From contig CP070815.1 of assembly GCA_020344215.1 (NCBI GenBank), forward strand, positions 4,592,203 to 4,639,116: a DNA stretch of 46,914 nt, given 5' to 3'. Origin of the DNA: Gemmatimonadota bacterium (lineage in GTDB: Bacteria > Gemmatimonadota > Gemmatimonadetes > Palauibacterales > KS3-K002). Shown piece after piece: positions 40,558 through 46,914 of the stretch. The translations under genes were made by a program, and so were the position numbers. Within the stretch, counting starts at the first letter, position 1, and every line of letters begins with the position of its first letter. The notes under the pieces were generated by a model that saw only the letters and a list, made by a program, of their open reading frames with translations, was not told where the DNA came from and made no database searches.

Positions 40558-41792
40558 GGATTCATGATCCGCCCCATGAACAGGATCGTCCCCGAGTACT
40601 TCTCGCGTATCGCGAAGACGAAGGGGCGCTCGACGAACACGGTGGGCGGCAGGCCGGTGACCCCGACCTCGACCGAGGTGACCGCGGCCGCCTCGGTGCC
40701 CTCCTCGTTCACGTCGACGAACGACTTGTGCTTGACCTTGCTGATGTAGATGTTCTCGGTCCCCTGGTAGATCTTGGTGAAGTCGGCGTTGAACTGATCG
40801 AACGCGATCCCCATGCCCAGCGCCTCGAGCACGTCGTTCATGCAGAGCTCGTACTCCAGCGTGAACTTCGGCATGACCAGGCCCGACTCGACCGCGTGCA
40901 GGCCGTCTACGATCTCCGCCCAGCGCGCGTCGTCGAGCGAGGTCACCAGGTCGCCGATCGTCGCGTCGCCCACCGGCATCACGATGGTCATGCTGTACGC
41001 CTTGCCGCCGTACGGCAGGTCGATCGCCTGGGCGGCGTCGTCCGCGAAGTAGCTGAGCCCCACCGGCTCGGGATACCTCATCATCGGCACCCAGACCTCG
41101 CCGCCGTCGGCCAGCAAGAACAGTCCGTCCGCCGTCAGATCAGGATCGAACTGGATCGTCCAGGCGCCCTTGAAGTAGATCGCGTTGATCAGGAACATGA
41201 CCAGCTCGTCCGAGATCGGATCATCGACGATCTGCTCGATCCGACCGTTCGTCTTCTCGCTCACCCAGCTGTTGATCGTGGGTGCGGCGCTGGGGCTGCC
41301 GAAGTCGAGCGCCGTGACCTCGGCCTCGAAGTACTCGCGGTTCACATCGAGGAAGTCCTGGATCACCGGGAAGTACTCACGGTACCAGATCGAGTTGGCC
41401 AGCACGAACTCGACGTTCCGGTCGAGATTGCGCAACAGATGAATGAGGCTACGGTACGCCTCGTTCACTTCCTCGAGTGTGAGTCCCTGCAGCTCCAGCG
41501 TCTCCTGCATCGCCAGCTGCGTTTCGCCCGCCGCCCCGTTGTACGCCATCCCCAGCGCCATGGCGACGCTGAGCGGCGAAATGAAGATGTTCGAGTCGAC
41601 CGGCGCCTGGGCGTGGATCTCGCGGAAGAGCTTCAGCCCGAACGCGTTGTCCGACCGGATGAGCTCCTCCTCCGCGCCCGTCAAATCACGCGGTAGCTGA
41701 GTAATCTCCTGTACTCCAACCGGCCCGTCCGCGCAGCGCACAGACAGCAAGGCCAGGAAAACCGTCAATACCGCAAAACGCACCCTATCCAT
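40545..41792 (-). CDS. Serpin 3 (secreted serine-protease inhibitor)
   Basis: A 415-residue serpin. ATG 41792 follows GGAGG by five bases; upstream in-frame sequence is repeat DNA. The signal peptide (MDRVRFAVLTVFLALLSVRC) is almost that of serpin 2, again with Arg before Cys. The scaffold is intact: NIFISPLSVAMALGMAYNGA, LANSIWYREYFPV and ERPFVFAIREKYSGTILFMG. The reactive loop is GTEAAAVTSVEVGVTGLPP: an inhibitory hinge followed by a segment different from its neighbours (Val-Thr-Gly-Leu). Against serpin 2, residues outside the loop are mostly conserved, which suggests duplication followed by change of target. The stop overlaps the heptamer repeat. Confidence 0.95.
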   Translation of the reverse strand: MDRVRFAVLTVFLALLSVRCADGPVGVQEITQLPRDLTGAEEELIRSDNAFGLKLFREIHAQAPVDSNIFISPLSVAMALGMAYNGAAGETQLAMQETLELQGLTLEEVNEAYRSLIHLLRNLDRNVEFVLANSIWYREYFPVIQDFLDVNREYFEAEVTALDFGSPSAAPTINSWVSEKTNGRIEQIVDDPISDELVMFLINAIYFKGAWTIQFDPDLTADGLFLLADGGEVWVPMMRYPEPVGLSYFADDAAQAIDLPYGGKAYSMTIVMPVGDATIGDLVTSLDDARWAEIVDGLHAVESGLVMPKFTLEYELCMNDVLEALGMGIAFDQFNADFTKIYQGTENIYISKVKHKSFVDVNEEGTEAAAVTSVEVGVTGLPPTVFVERPFVFAIREKYSGTILFMGRIMNPGGG

Positions 41793-41811
41793 GACAGCCT
41801 CCGATATATGA

Positions 41812-41876
41812 CTGACTACCGACCACCGACCACCGACCACCACCGACTACCGACTACCGACTACTGACCACCGGTT
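41812..41876. repeat. ACCGACY heptamer repeat, copy 3
   Basis: Eight or nine head-to-tail units with small changes (ACCGACC, ACCACCGACT, ACTGACC) fill the gap between serpin 4 (stop at 41879) and the start of serpin 3, the same place relative to the genes as copy 2. Confidence 0.8.
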
Positions 41877-41878
41877 CC

Positions 41879-43126
41879 CTACAGCTCCGCTACCAGCCCC
41901 ATGAACAGGATCGTCCCCGAGAACTTCTCACGGATCGCGAAGACGAACGGTCGATTCACCCAGAAGCTGGGCGGCGCGCTATCGATCATGCTCACCGACG
42001 TGACGGCCGCCGCTTCCGTGCCCTCCTCGTTCACCTCAACGAACGACTTGTGCTTGACCTGACCGATCCAGATACCCGGCGCGATCTTGCTGAAGTCGGC
42101 GCCGGGTCCGAAGGCGACGCCCATGCCGAGCGCGATCAGCACATCGTTCAAGGTGATCTCGTACTCGAGCTGGAACTTGGGCAGCCGAACGTCGACCTCG
42201 TGGACCGCGAGACCCTCGACGATGCTCGCCCACTGCCCCGCGTCCAGCGACTCGACGAGCGCGTCGATGTCGCCGTCACCGGCCGGCAGCACGATCGTCA
42301 TGCTGTAAGCCTCGCCGCCGTAGGTCAGGTCCAGCGCCTGGACGCCGTCACCCCAGTAGTATCCGACGTCCACCACATCGGGATACGTCATCATCGGGAC
42401 CTGGACCTGGGTGCCGTCCGACAGGATGAACGCGCCGTCCGCGGTCAGCTCCGGATCGAACTGGAACGTCCAATCGCCCTTGAAGTAGATCGCGTTGATC
42501 AGGTACATGACGACGTTGCCCGGTATCGGGTCGGGCACGATCGACTCGATCTTCCCGTTCGTCTTCTCGCTGACCCAGTTATTGATAGTGGGCGCGGCGC
42601 TCGGGTCACCGAAGTCAAGGACCGTGACCTCGGCGTCGTAGTACGCCTGGTTCACATCGAGGAAGTCCTGCTCGACCGTGAAGCCCTCTCTCGGCCAGAT
42701 CGAGTTGGCGAGTAGGAACGCGACGCTGGGGTCGAGCCCCGCCAGCAGGTCGATGAGGCTCCGGTACGACTGGTTCACCTCGTCGATCGTGAGCCCCTGC
42801 AGCTCGAGCGTCTCCTGCATCGCCTGCTGCGTCGAACCGTCGGCCCCGTTGTACGTCATCGCCAGCGCCATGGCCACGCTGAGCGGCGAGATGAAGATGT
42901 TGGTGCCGCGCTCGGATTGAGCGTGGATCTCACGGAAGAGCTTGAGCCCGAACGCGTTGTCCGCCGCGATCAGCCCTTCCTCGGCGGCGGTCAGATCGCG
43001 CGGCAGGCCGGGTATCTCATCCAGCGGCGCGACGGGGTCGCCGTCGCACTGGAGCAGCAGGGCCGCGGCCAGCAGCGTCAAGGCAGAACCGATACTCCTT
43101 CTCATACCCGCCTTCGGCGTGTACAT
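41879..43126 (-). CDS. Serpin 4 (secreted serine-protease inhibitor)
   Basis: A 415-residue serpin, probably first in the leftward array. ATG 43126 has GGAGG seven bases upstream; a frame to 43393 exists but lacks any signal. An ATG at 43105 is the alternative. The signal peptide ends ALLLQC, so the residue before Cys is Gln and lipidation is uncertain. Scaffold signatures are NIFISPLSVAMALAMTYNGA and NRPFVFAIREKFSGTILFMG. The reactive loop, GTEAAAVTSVSMIDSAPP, has an inhibitory hinge with an acidic/small segment (Ile-Asp-Ser-Ala) near the predicted cleavage site, again unlike the other three. Confidence 0.95.
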   Translation of the reverse strand: MYTPKAGMRRSIGSALTLLAAALLLQCDGDPVAPLDEIPGLPRDLTAAEEGLIAADNAFGLKLFREIHAQSERGTNIFISPLSVAMALAMTYNGADGSTQQAMQETLELQGLTIDEVNQSYRSLIDLLAGLDPSVAFLLANSIWPREGFTVEQDFLDVNQAYYDAEVTVLDFGDPSAAPTINNWVSEKTNGKIESIVPDPIPGNVVMYLINAIYFKGDWTFQFDPELTADGAFILSDGTQVQVPMMTYPDVVDVGYYWGDGVQALDLTYGGEAYSMTIVLPAGDGDIDALVESLDAGQWASIVEGLAVHEVDVRLPKFQLEYEITLNDVLIALGMGVAFGPGADFSKIAPGIWIGQVKHKSFVEVNEEGTEAAAVTSVSMIDSAPPSFWVNRPFVFAIREKFSGTILFMGLVAEL

Positions 43127-43311
43127 CGCTGGACCTCCAGGGGTGGGGTTGGTCCGGAGAAGGCATCTCAGCCAGTTGCGGGGCAATCCATGTGCCGCGC
43201 GCTTGGCGGCCCCGACCCTACCCGTAAGCGTTTGAACTGACGTGAGTTGTGCTGTTCGGCGCGCGGCCGGCCGCCGCTGCCAAACCCCCGATCGCACAGC
43301 TTTTTGAATCG

Positions 43312-43404
43312 AGGCCCACCAGGAATCTGACGGTCCGCCCTTGCCTGGAGGGCCTGCGCGGGAGGGTGGCGCTGATCTCGTTGTGGGCATCAACGAGGAG
43401 GTGA
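43312..43404 (+). pseudogene. N-terminal remnant of a thioredoxin-like (TlpA-type) gene
   Basis: A frame ending at TGA 43402-43404 reads CLEGLRGRVALISLWASTRR. The part LRGRVALISLWAS matches the beta-strand that precedes the CxxC motif in TlpA-like thioredoxins (LRGKVVLLNFWATWC). It stops where the active-site cysteines should follow. The C-terminal half of a similar protein lies in the same orientation at 43917-44135. Short, so moderate confidence. Confidence 0.45.
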
Positions 43405-43426
43405 GTGCAGCTGCGCCGGAGGGCCG

Positions 43427-43828
43427 TCAGGAAGGCAGAGTCCCGAATCCCTGCTCGCCAAAGTCCTCATCGAACGTGAAGGCATCTCGCAGCCCCAGAC
43501 GCCTCATCACCACGCAGCTGCTACAGTCGACCAGGCTCAGGTCGCGGCGGTCGCCGGCCAGCACGGCCTGGACGGCGCCGACATGGTCTTCGCCGGTTAT
43601 CCAGTGAACCCGTATCACAGGGAGCACCTCGTCAATTAGTGCCCGCACCGCATCCATGCCAAGCCGGTTCCGAACGAGCGCCCAGGACTCGAGGATCACA
43701 TAGTTGCTGGTCAGAAGCTGATCATCCCCCGACAGGATCCGGACCCACGTCTCGCGCGCCGCCGAGTGGAGATCGTCGTCGCGATCGAGCACGGCGTTGA
43801 GGGCGGAGGTATCGACGAAGATCGTCAT
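43427..43828 (-). CDS. PIN-domain toxin (VapC-like ribonuclease)
   Basis: A 133-residue PIN protein; the family cleaves RNA, often tRNA, with Mg2+. The acidic residues are in place: Asp6 (IFVDTSALNA), Glu47 (YVILESWALV), Asp96 and Asp101 (RRDLSLVDCSS), and a C-terminal TFDEDF. The start ATG overlaps the TGA of the upstream antitoxin reading frame in ATGA, the usual toxin-antitoxin arrangement. The antitoxin, however, is only a tail fragment here, so the toxin is either silent or unneutralised by its own partner. The module lies inside what looks like a split thioredoxin-like gene. Confidence 0.9.
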   Translation of the reverse strand: MTIFVDTSALNAVLDRDDDLHSAARETWVRILSGDDQLLTSNYVILESWALVRNRLGMDAVRALIDEVLPVIRVHWITGEDHVGAVQAVLAGDRRDLSLVDCSSCVVMRRLGLRDAFTFDEDFGEQGFGTLPS

Positions 43829-43917
43829 GACCGGTAGGCGTCCGAGAGGTAACGATCGTGCTCGCGAGCGATATCCGTCTCACCAGACGCGAAGCGCCCG
43901 GCAGCCGCTATGGCTCG
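43825..43917 (-). pseudogene. Truncated antitoxin (C-terminal tail only)
   Basis: Reading leftward into the PIN gene, the frame gives RAIAAAGRFASGETDIAREH followed by DRYLSDAYRS and stop. An AAGRF-SG-D-S-RHD-YL-EAY pattern is the C-terminal, toxin-binding tail of ribbon-helix-helix antitoxins paired with PIN toxins. Going upstream the frame meets a stop within about nine codons and no DNA-binding part is present. The similarity ends at about 43917, just where the thioredoxin-like fragment begins on the other strand. Confidence 0.65.
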
Positions 43918-44135
43918 CTCGGATGCTGGGGATCGACTTCACGCTGCTCCTGGGCCGTAGCCGGATGCACCAGCGCTACGACTACATTGACCTTCCGTAC
44001 TCGGTGATCGTCGACCGCGAGGGCCGGGTCGTCTTCGAGACCTACGGCTTCGGCGGCCGCGCATTCTTCAACCGCGAGGTTGCCGGCCGCGTGATGGCGG
44101 AGCTGGGACGACCGATGGAGCACGCCGGTGACTGA
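43917..44135 (+). pseudogene. C-terminal remnant of a thioredoxin-like (TlpA-type) gene
   Basis: The frame from 43917 reads ARMLGIDFTLLLGRSRMHQR and YDYIDLPYSVIVDREGRVVF, ending at TGA 44135. The LPYSVIVDREG block is the cis-Pro strand and following turn of TlpA/peroxiredoxin-like thioredoxins, and the helix NREVAGRVMAEL closes the fold. The first half of the domain, with the CxxC, is missing. No ribosome site precedes it. Confidence 0.65.
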
Positions 44136-44366
44136 CCCACCCGCGTCATTGACCCACCCGAATGGCGATCGCGCCGGAGCGGATCCTCGACACGAAGATC
44201 GTGATGACGATCGTGGGCGCGAAATGTCTACAGCGCGGCAGGTGCAGAGGTGTACACAGCCCACTGACGCAGCTTTAGGACAAGAAAGTTCTGGAGGCGG
44301 GGGTGTCGCGACTTCGCGACAGACAGGGACTCCGTCTTAACTGGCGGGCGGCGCGTGCCGGGGCGT
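44136..44366. other. 231-base gap with tight hairpin
   Basis: No gene. TGTCGCGA-CT-TCGCGACA (44304-44321) is a perfect 8-bp stem; it could help end the leftward zinc-ribbon transcript, though no T-run follows. Confidence 0.35.
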
Positions 44367-44606
44367 CTAGGCTTCGACCTCCTCCTCAGGCGCCCCAAGG
44401 CTCTTGTCGCCCAGCCGCGGCCGTAGCGCGGGGTAGCCTCGCGCCAGGCAGTGCACGCAGGTCTCGGCGAGTGACCAGAGCACACCCGTACAGAGTGAGC
44501 ACTCCGACCGCTCGCCCGAGTACGCACGGTCATCCGTAGGCGCGCCGCAACTCATGCAGGTCATTACCTCCGGATGCAGCTGCGTGCTGCAGATAGGGCA
44601 TTCCAT
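44367..44606 (-). CDS. Small double zinc-ribbon protein
   Basis: A 79-residue protein with two rubredoxin-like zinc sites: Cys3-x2-Cys6 with Cys17-x2-Cys20, and Cys36-x2-Cys39 with Cys50-x2-Cys53. The rest is a short acidic tail (EEEVEA). ATG 44606 is used because the zinc ribbon starts at once (MECPICSTQL) and GGGAG lies just upstream; a longer frame to 44828 runs into the promoter region of the opposite gene. An AT-rich TTTTATATAGA at about 44625-44635 may be the -10 region. The function is unknown. Confidence 0.72.
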   Translation of the reverse strand: MECPICSTQLHPEVMTCMSCGAPTDDRAYSGERSECSLCTGVLWSLAETCVHCLARGYPALRPRLGDKSLGAPEEEVEA

Positions 44607-44785
44607 CGTGGGTTCTCCCGTCCCGGATCTATATAAAAGACTGGTAGTTAGGGGCTCCGCGCAGGTGCCCTTGCCGTGCCGTCGTGGCCTCTTGTAGGTT
44701 GCGAGCTTCAGCCGCCTGGCCGGCTGAGCTCCCGAGGGACTATAGGTAATATAACCATAGAGGCGCGGCTGCGCGCCACGACCAC

Positions 44786-45508
44786 GTGAACGACTCCACC
44801 GCACTGGCAGAGGCGCCCATCGCGGCACCCGAGTACGAGCGGCTCCCGCCCCGGGTCTGGGTGCTGGGCGGCGCTATGGTGCTCATCGGGATGGTCACGT
44901 TCATCCTGATGAACATCGACGGGCGCACCGAAAGCTATCTGTACCTGGCCTTCTATTCGATCCCGTCCAACACGGCGATCTCGGTCTTTCCTCACGAGCC
45001 GGTACTGATATGGTACGGCCAGTTCGCCGACATGTGGCTGAGCGCGGGCTCGGCCACGGTGGGCACGGTGATCGCCGGCTGGCTCGATCACCGGGTCTTC
45101 GTGCCGGTGCTCAACTACAGCAGGATCATCTCGTACAAGAAGAAGAGGTTCTACAGGAAGTCGACCGACATCTTCATGCGCTACCCGTTCGCGACGTTGG
45201 TGGTGACCGGGCTGACGCCGATCCCGTTCTGGCCCTTCAAGTTCCTCTGTTTTTCGATACATTACCCGCTCTGGCGGTACCTGACGGCGCTGGCGACGGG
45301 TCGCTTCCCGCGCTACGTGCTGCTGGCCTGGGTGGGCGCCGAATTCGGCATACCCGCCTGGATTCTGATCCTGAGCGTAGTTGTTATCTTTGCAGTTTAC
45401 TCGATAAAGGGGATCCCGGCCGTCTGGCGGCGCTGGCAGGAGCGGCGTCGGGCGAAGCGGCGCGCCGATGCTGACGTTTATCGGGTCTCAAACGGAGGCA
45501 GTGAGTGA
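44786..45508 (+). CDS. VTT/DedA-like (SNARE-associated) membrane protein
   Basis: A 240-residue integral membrane protein. Hydrophobic segments lie near residues 24-43, 75-100, 137-160 and 188-208. The segment LVVTGLTPIPFWPFKFLCFS with FPRYVLLAWVG is the re-entrant/VTT core of the DedA-TMEM41-VMP1 superfamily, members of which move lipids across membranes. The start is GTG 44786 with no clear ribosome site; the first 22 residues are polar. Its stop overlaps the start of the radical-SAM gene (GTGA), so the two proteins are made together and may act on the same lipid (inference). Confidence 0.82.
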   Translation: MNDSTALAEAPIAAPEYERLPPRVWVLGGAMVLIGMVTFILMNIDGRTESYLYLAFYSIPSNTAISVFPHEPVLIWYGQFADMWLSAGSATVGTVIAGWLDHRVFVPVLNYSRIISYKKKRFYRKSTDIFMRYPFATLVVTGLTPIPFWPFKFLCFSIHYPLWRYLTALATGRFPRYVLLAWVGAEFGIPAWILILSVVVIFAVYSIKGIPAVWRRWQERRRAKRRADADVYRVSNGGSE

Positions 45509-46593
45509 ACATCACCGGTCGGCTGGCCCTCAAGATGCTGTACCGCGGGATCCGCAACAAGCTCGCGCAGAAACCGCTGTCGGTCTCGTTCGAGATCACC
45601 CACTACTGCACGGCCAATTGCTGGCACTGCAACTGGGGTGGGCCGGTAAAGGACGAGCAGCGGCTGGGCGCGGAGGAGTACGCGGCGATCTGCAAGGAGC
45701 TGCGCCCGGTGGTCTCCCACATCTCGGGCGGCGAGCCGCTGGCCCGGAGCGACGTGGTGGAGATCGCCCGGGCGATGGCGAACCCCGGCGACCTCCCCTG
45801 GATGATCCTGGTGTCGAACGCCGCCGCGCTAGCCGTCGACAAGTACCACAAGCTGCGCGAGGCGGGGATCAACCAGTTCTCCATCTCGCTCGACTTCCCC
45901 GACGAGCGGCACAGCCAGTTTCGCCGCATACCGGGCCTGTTCGACAAGATGAGCCGGGTCCTGCCCGAGGTCATAGCACTAGGCAACAACGACCTGTCGC
46001 TCAACGTCTGCATCACGGCGTGGAACTACCGGGACCTGCCGCAGATGGTCGAGCTGGCTAAGAAGTGGGGCACGAAGATCAACTTCTCGGTCTACACGCC
46101 GCTCCGCATCAGAGACGAGAACGGCATGCCGGATGAAGAGAAGCTCAAGGACGTGCGTGAGTCGTTCCAGCGCGTAATCGACATGAAGAAGGCAGGCTAT
46201 CCGGTCTACTCGTCGGAGCGCGTGCTGTGGAGGTACTTCCAGTTCTTCACCGACCGCGGGGTCCCCGGCTGCCAGGCGGGTCGCCGCTTCCTGGTGATCA
46301 ACCCGGACGGCATGCTCATCCCGTGCGCGATGGTCTGGGCGAAGTACGAGACGCAGCCCGAGATGCTCGAGCACTTCGCCGCCAACAACACGTGCGACGG
46401 CTGCTTCGTCTCGACCCGGGCGAACACCGAGAATACGTTCGGTAACCTCCTGGCCGACAACTGGGAGATGCTGATGCGGCAGGCGTTCGCGCGGAAGAAG
46501 AAGACCGTGAAGGCAGCGGACGAGGAGCCGGCGCCCGCTCGCGAAGATTCGGAAGAGCCGGTCATGGACGGCGAGCCGGTGCCGGCGCAGTAG
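45505..46593 (+). CDS. Radical SAM protein with C-terminal extra-cluster region
   Basis: A 362-residue enzyme. Cys35-x3-Cys39-x2-Cys42 (THYCTANCWHCNW) binds the SAM 4Fe-4S cluster, SGGEPL is the SAM-binding motif, and VSNAAALAV, ISLDFPDERHSQF and NVCITAWNYRDL mark later strands of the barrel. Cysteines in GVPGCQAGRR, LIPCAMVW and CDGCFVS near residues 255-305 look like a SPASM-type or twitch region. The tail (330-362) is charged and disordered. The GTG start overlaps the VTT gene stop, with GGAGG in place. The substrate is not known; the coupled lipid-scramblase-like partner hints at a lipid or membrane-bound substrate. Confidence 0.87.
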   Translation: MNITGRLALKMLYRGIRNKLAQKPLSVSFEITHYCTANCWHCNWGGPVKDEQRLGAEEYAAICKELRPVVSHISGGEPLARSDVVEIARAMANPGDLPWMILVSNAAALAVDKYHKLREAGINQFSISLDFPDERHSQFRRIPGLFDKMSRVLPEVIALGNNDLSLNVCITAWNYRDLPQMVELAKKWGTKINFSVYTPLRIRDENGMPDEEKLKDVRESFQRVIDMKKAGYPVYSSERVLWRYFQFFTDRGVPGCQAGRRFLVINPDGMLIPCAMVWAKYETQPEMLEHFAANNTCDGCFVSTRANTENTFGNLLADNWEMLMRQAFARKKKTVKAADEEPAPAREDSEEPVMDGEPVPAQ

Positions 46594-46671
46594 CCCCTTG
46601 CACGGAGGATCACACCAAGCTCTGGCAATTCTCAGTCCCGAAGCAAGCACCTATAGCAGGAGGAACCGCCA

Positions 46672-46905
46672 ATGTCACGACGCACAGTAGGGTTAACCGT
46701 GGCGGTGGTTGGGTTGATTGTGGGATTGCTCTTCGCTTTAGCGGATCTGATCGGTCTGGGTGGGACCCCAGGCTTCGGTCGCAATCAGCTCATCGGCGTG
46801 ATCGTGGGTGCCGTGATCCTCATCATCGGCATCATCCTCTACACCAGGTCTGCTCCGGCGCCGGCGCCCGTGGAGCCGCCGCACGAAGGGCCCGGCGGCC
46901 CGTAG
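46672..46905 (+). CDS. Small two-span membrane protein
   Basis: A 77-residue protein with two hydrophobic helices (about residues 6-29, VGLTVAVVGLIVGLLFALAD, and 39-58, LIGVIVGAVILIIGIILYTR) joined by a glycine-rich turn, ending in a Pro/Ala-rich tail. A strong AGGAGGAA stands before the ATG. I recognise no family beyond small hydrophobic DUF-type proteins. It is 78 bases past the radical-SAM gene and may share its transcript. Confidence 0.72.
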   Translation: MSRRTVGLTVAVVGLIVGLLFALADLIGLGGTPGFGRNQLIGVIVGAVILIIGIILYTRSAPAPAPVEPPHEGPGGP

Positions 46906-46914
46906 GCGAATACC

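Noticed and set aside
40497..41876. CRISPR-like repetitive DNA between serpins
   Set aside because: Units are 7 bases, contiguous and without spacers, and there are no cas genes; these are simple heptamer arrays.

Overview
The window is a high-GC, gene-dense bacterial chromosome segment that reads as an environmental, probably Gram-negative heterotroph. Evidence is the number of secreted or lipoprotein peptidases, an AsmA-type envelope protein, a fumC-type fumarase, and no plasmid or phage backbone genes. The mixture (PadR regulators, secreted M28/M49/M2 peptidases, LemA plus DUF2207, intergenic low-complexity hairpins) would fit Gemmatimonadota or a related FCB-side lineage. That placement is inference only; there is no rRNA or ribosomal protein here.

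Layout. Bases 1-154 hold the 5' end of an IS5-type transposase cut by the window edge. Then come a self-regulated PadR gene with a striking palindromic operator array and a SHOCT-domain membrane protein; a leftward pair of cell-wall/peptide enzymes (M49 peptidase, PBP4/DacB); fumC with a coupled small gene and a methyltransferase; an aldehyde dehydrogenase; a non-coding kilobase with tRNA-Glu(CTC) and two leftward terminators; ferritin; adenine deaminase; a solo ParB-domain protein; and a secreted M28 peptidase. From 15.7 kb genes run rightward: HtrA-like protease, a TolB-like propeller, LemA, DUF2207, AsmA, an ACE-like M2 peptidase and a glycine-rich cell-surface lipoprotein, followed by a leftward family-5 uracil-DNA glycosylase and a small anchored coiled-coil protein.

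The centrepiece is 29254-37716: one uninterrupted 2820-codon gene. Its domains in order are an ETF-quinone oxidoreductase (FAD domain plus a complete 4Fe-4S ligand set), an acyl-CoA-dehydrogenase-like module that has lost its catalytic glutamate region, a second acyl-CoA dehydrogenase that keeps it but carries two large insertions, ETF-beta and ETF-alpha. If expressed intact it would place every flavoprotein between acyl-CoA and the quinone pool on one chain. I know of no described protein with this order.

Downstream and facing it are four tandem secreted serpins with nearly identical scaffolds but different reactive loops, which may protect the cell from different proteases, possibly including its own secreted ones. 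A broken locus follows, in which a PIN toxin with only the tail of its antitoxin sits between two halves of a thioredoxin-like gene. The window ends with a zinc-ribbon protein, a translationally coupled VTT-membrane/radical-SAM pair and a small membrane protein.

Intergenic DNA is unusually structured. It holds several dispersed repeat families, including a conserved core of about 70 bp that sits each time in the loop of a long inverted repeat whose stem differs from copy to copy, plus two gene remnants (of DUF2207 and of the uracil-DNA glycosylase).
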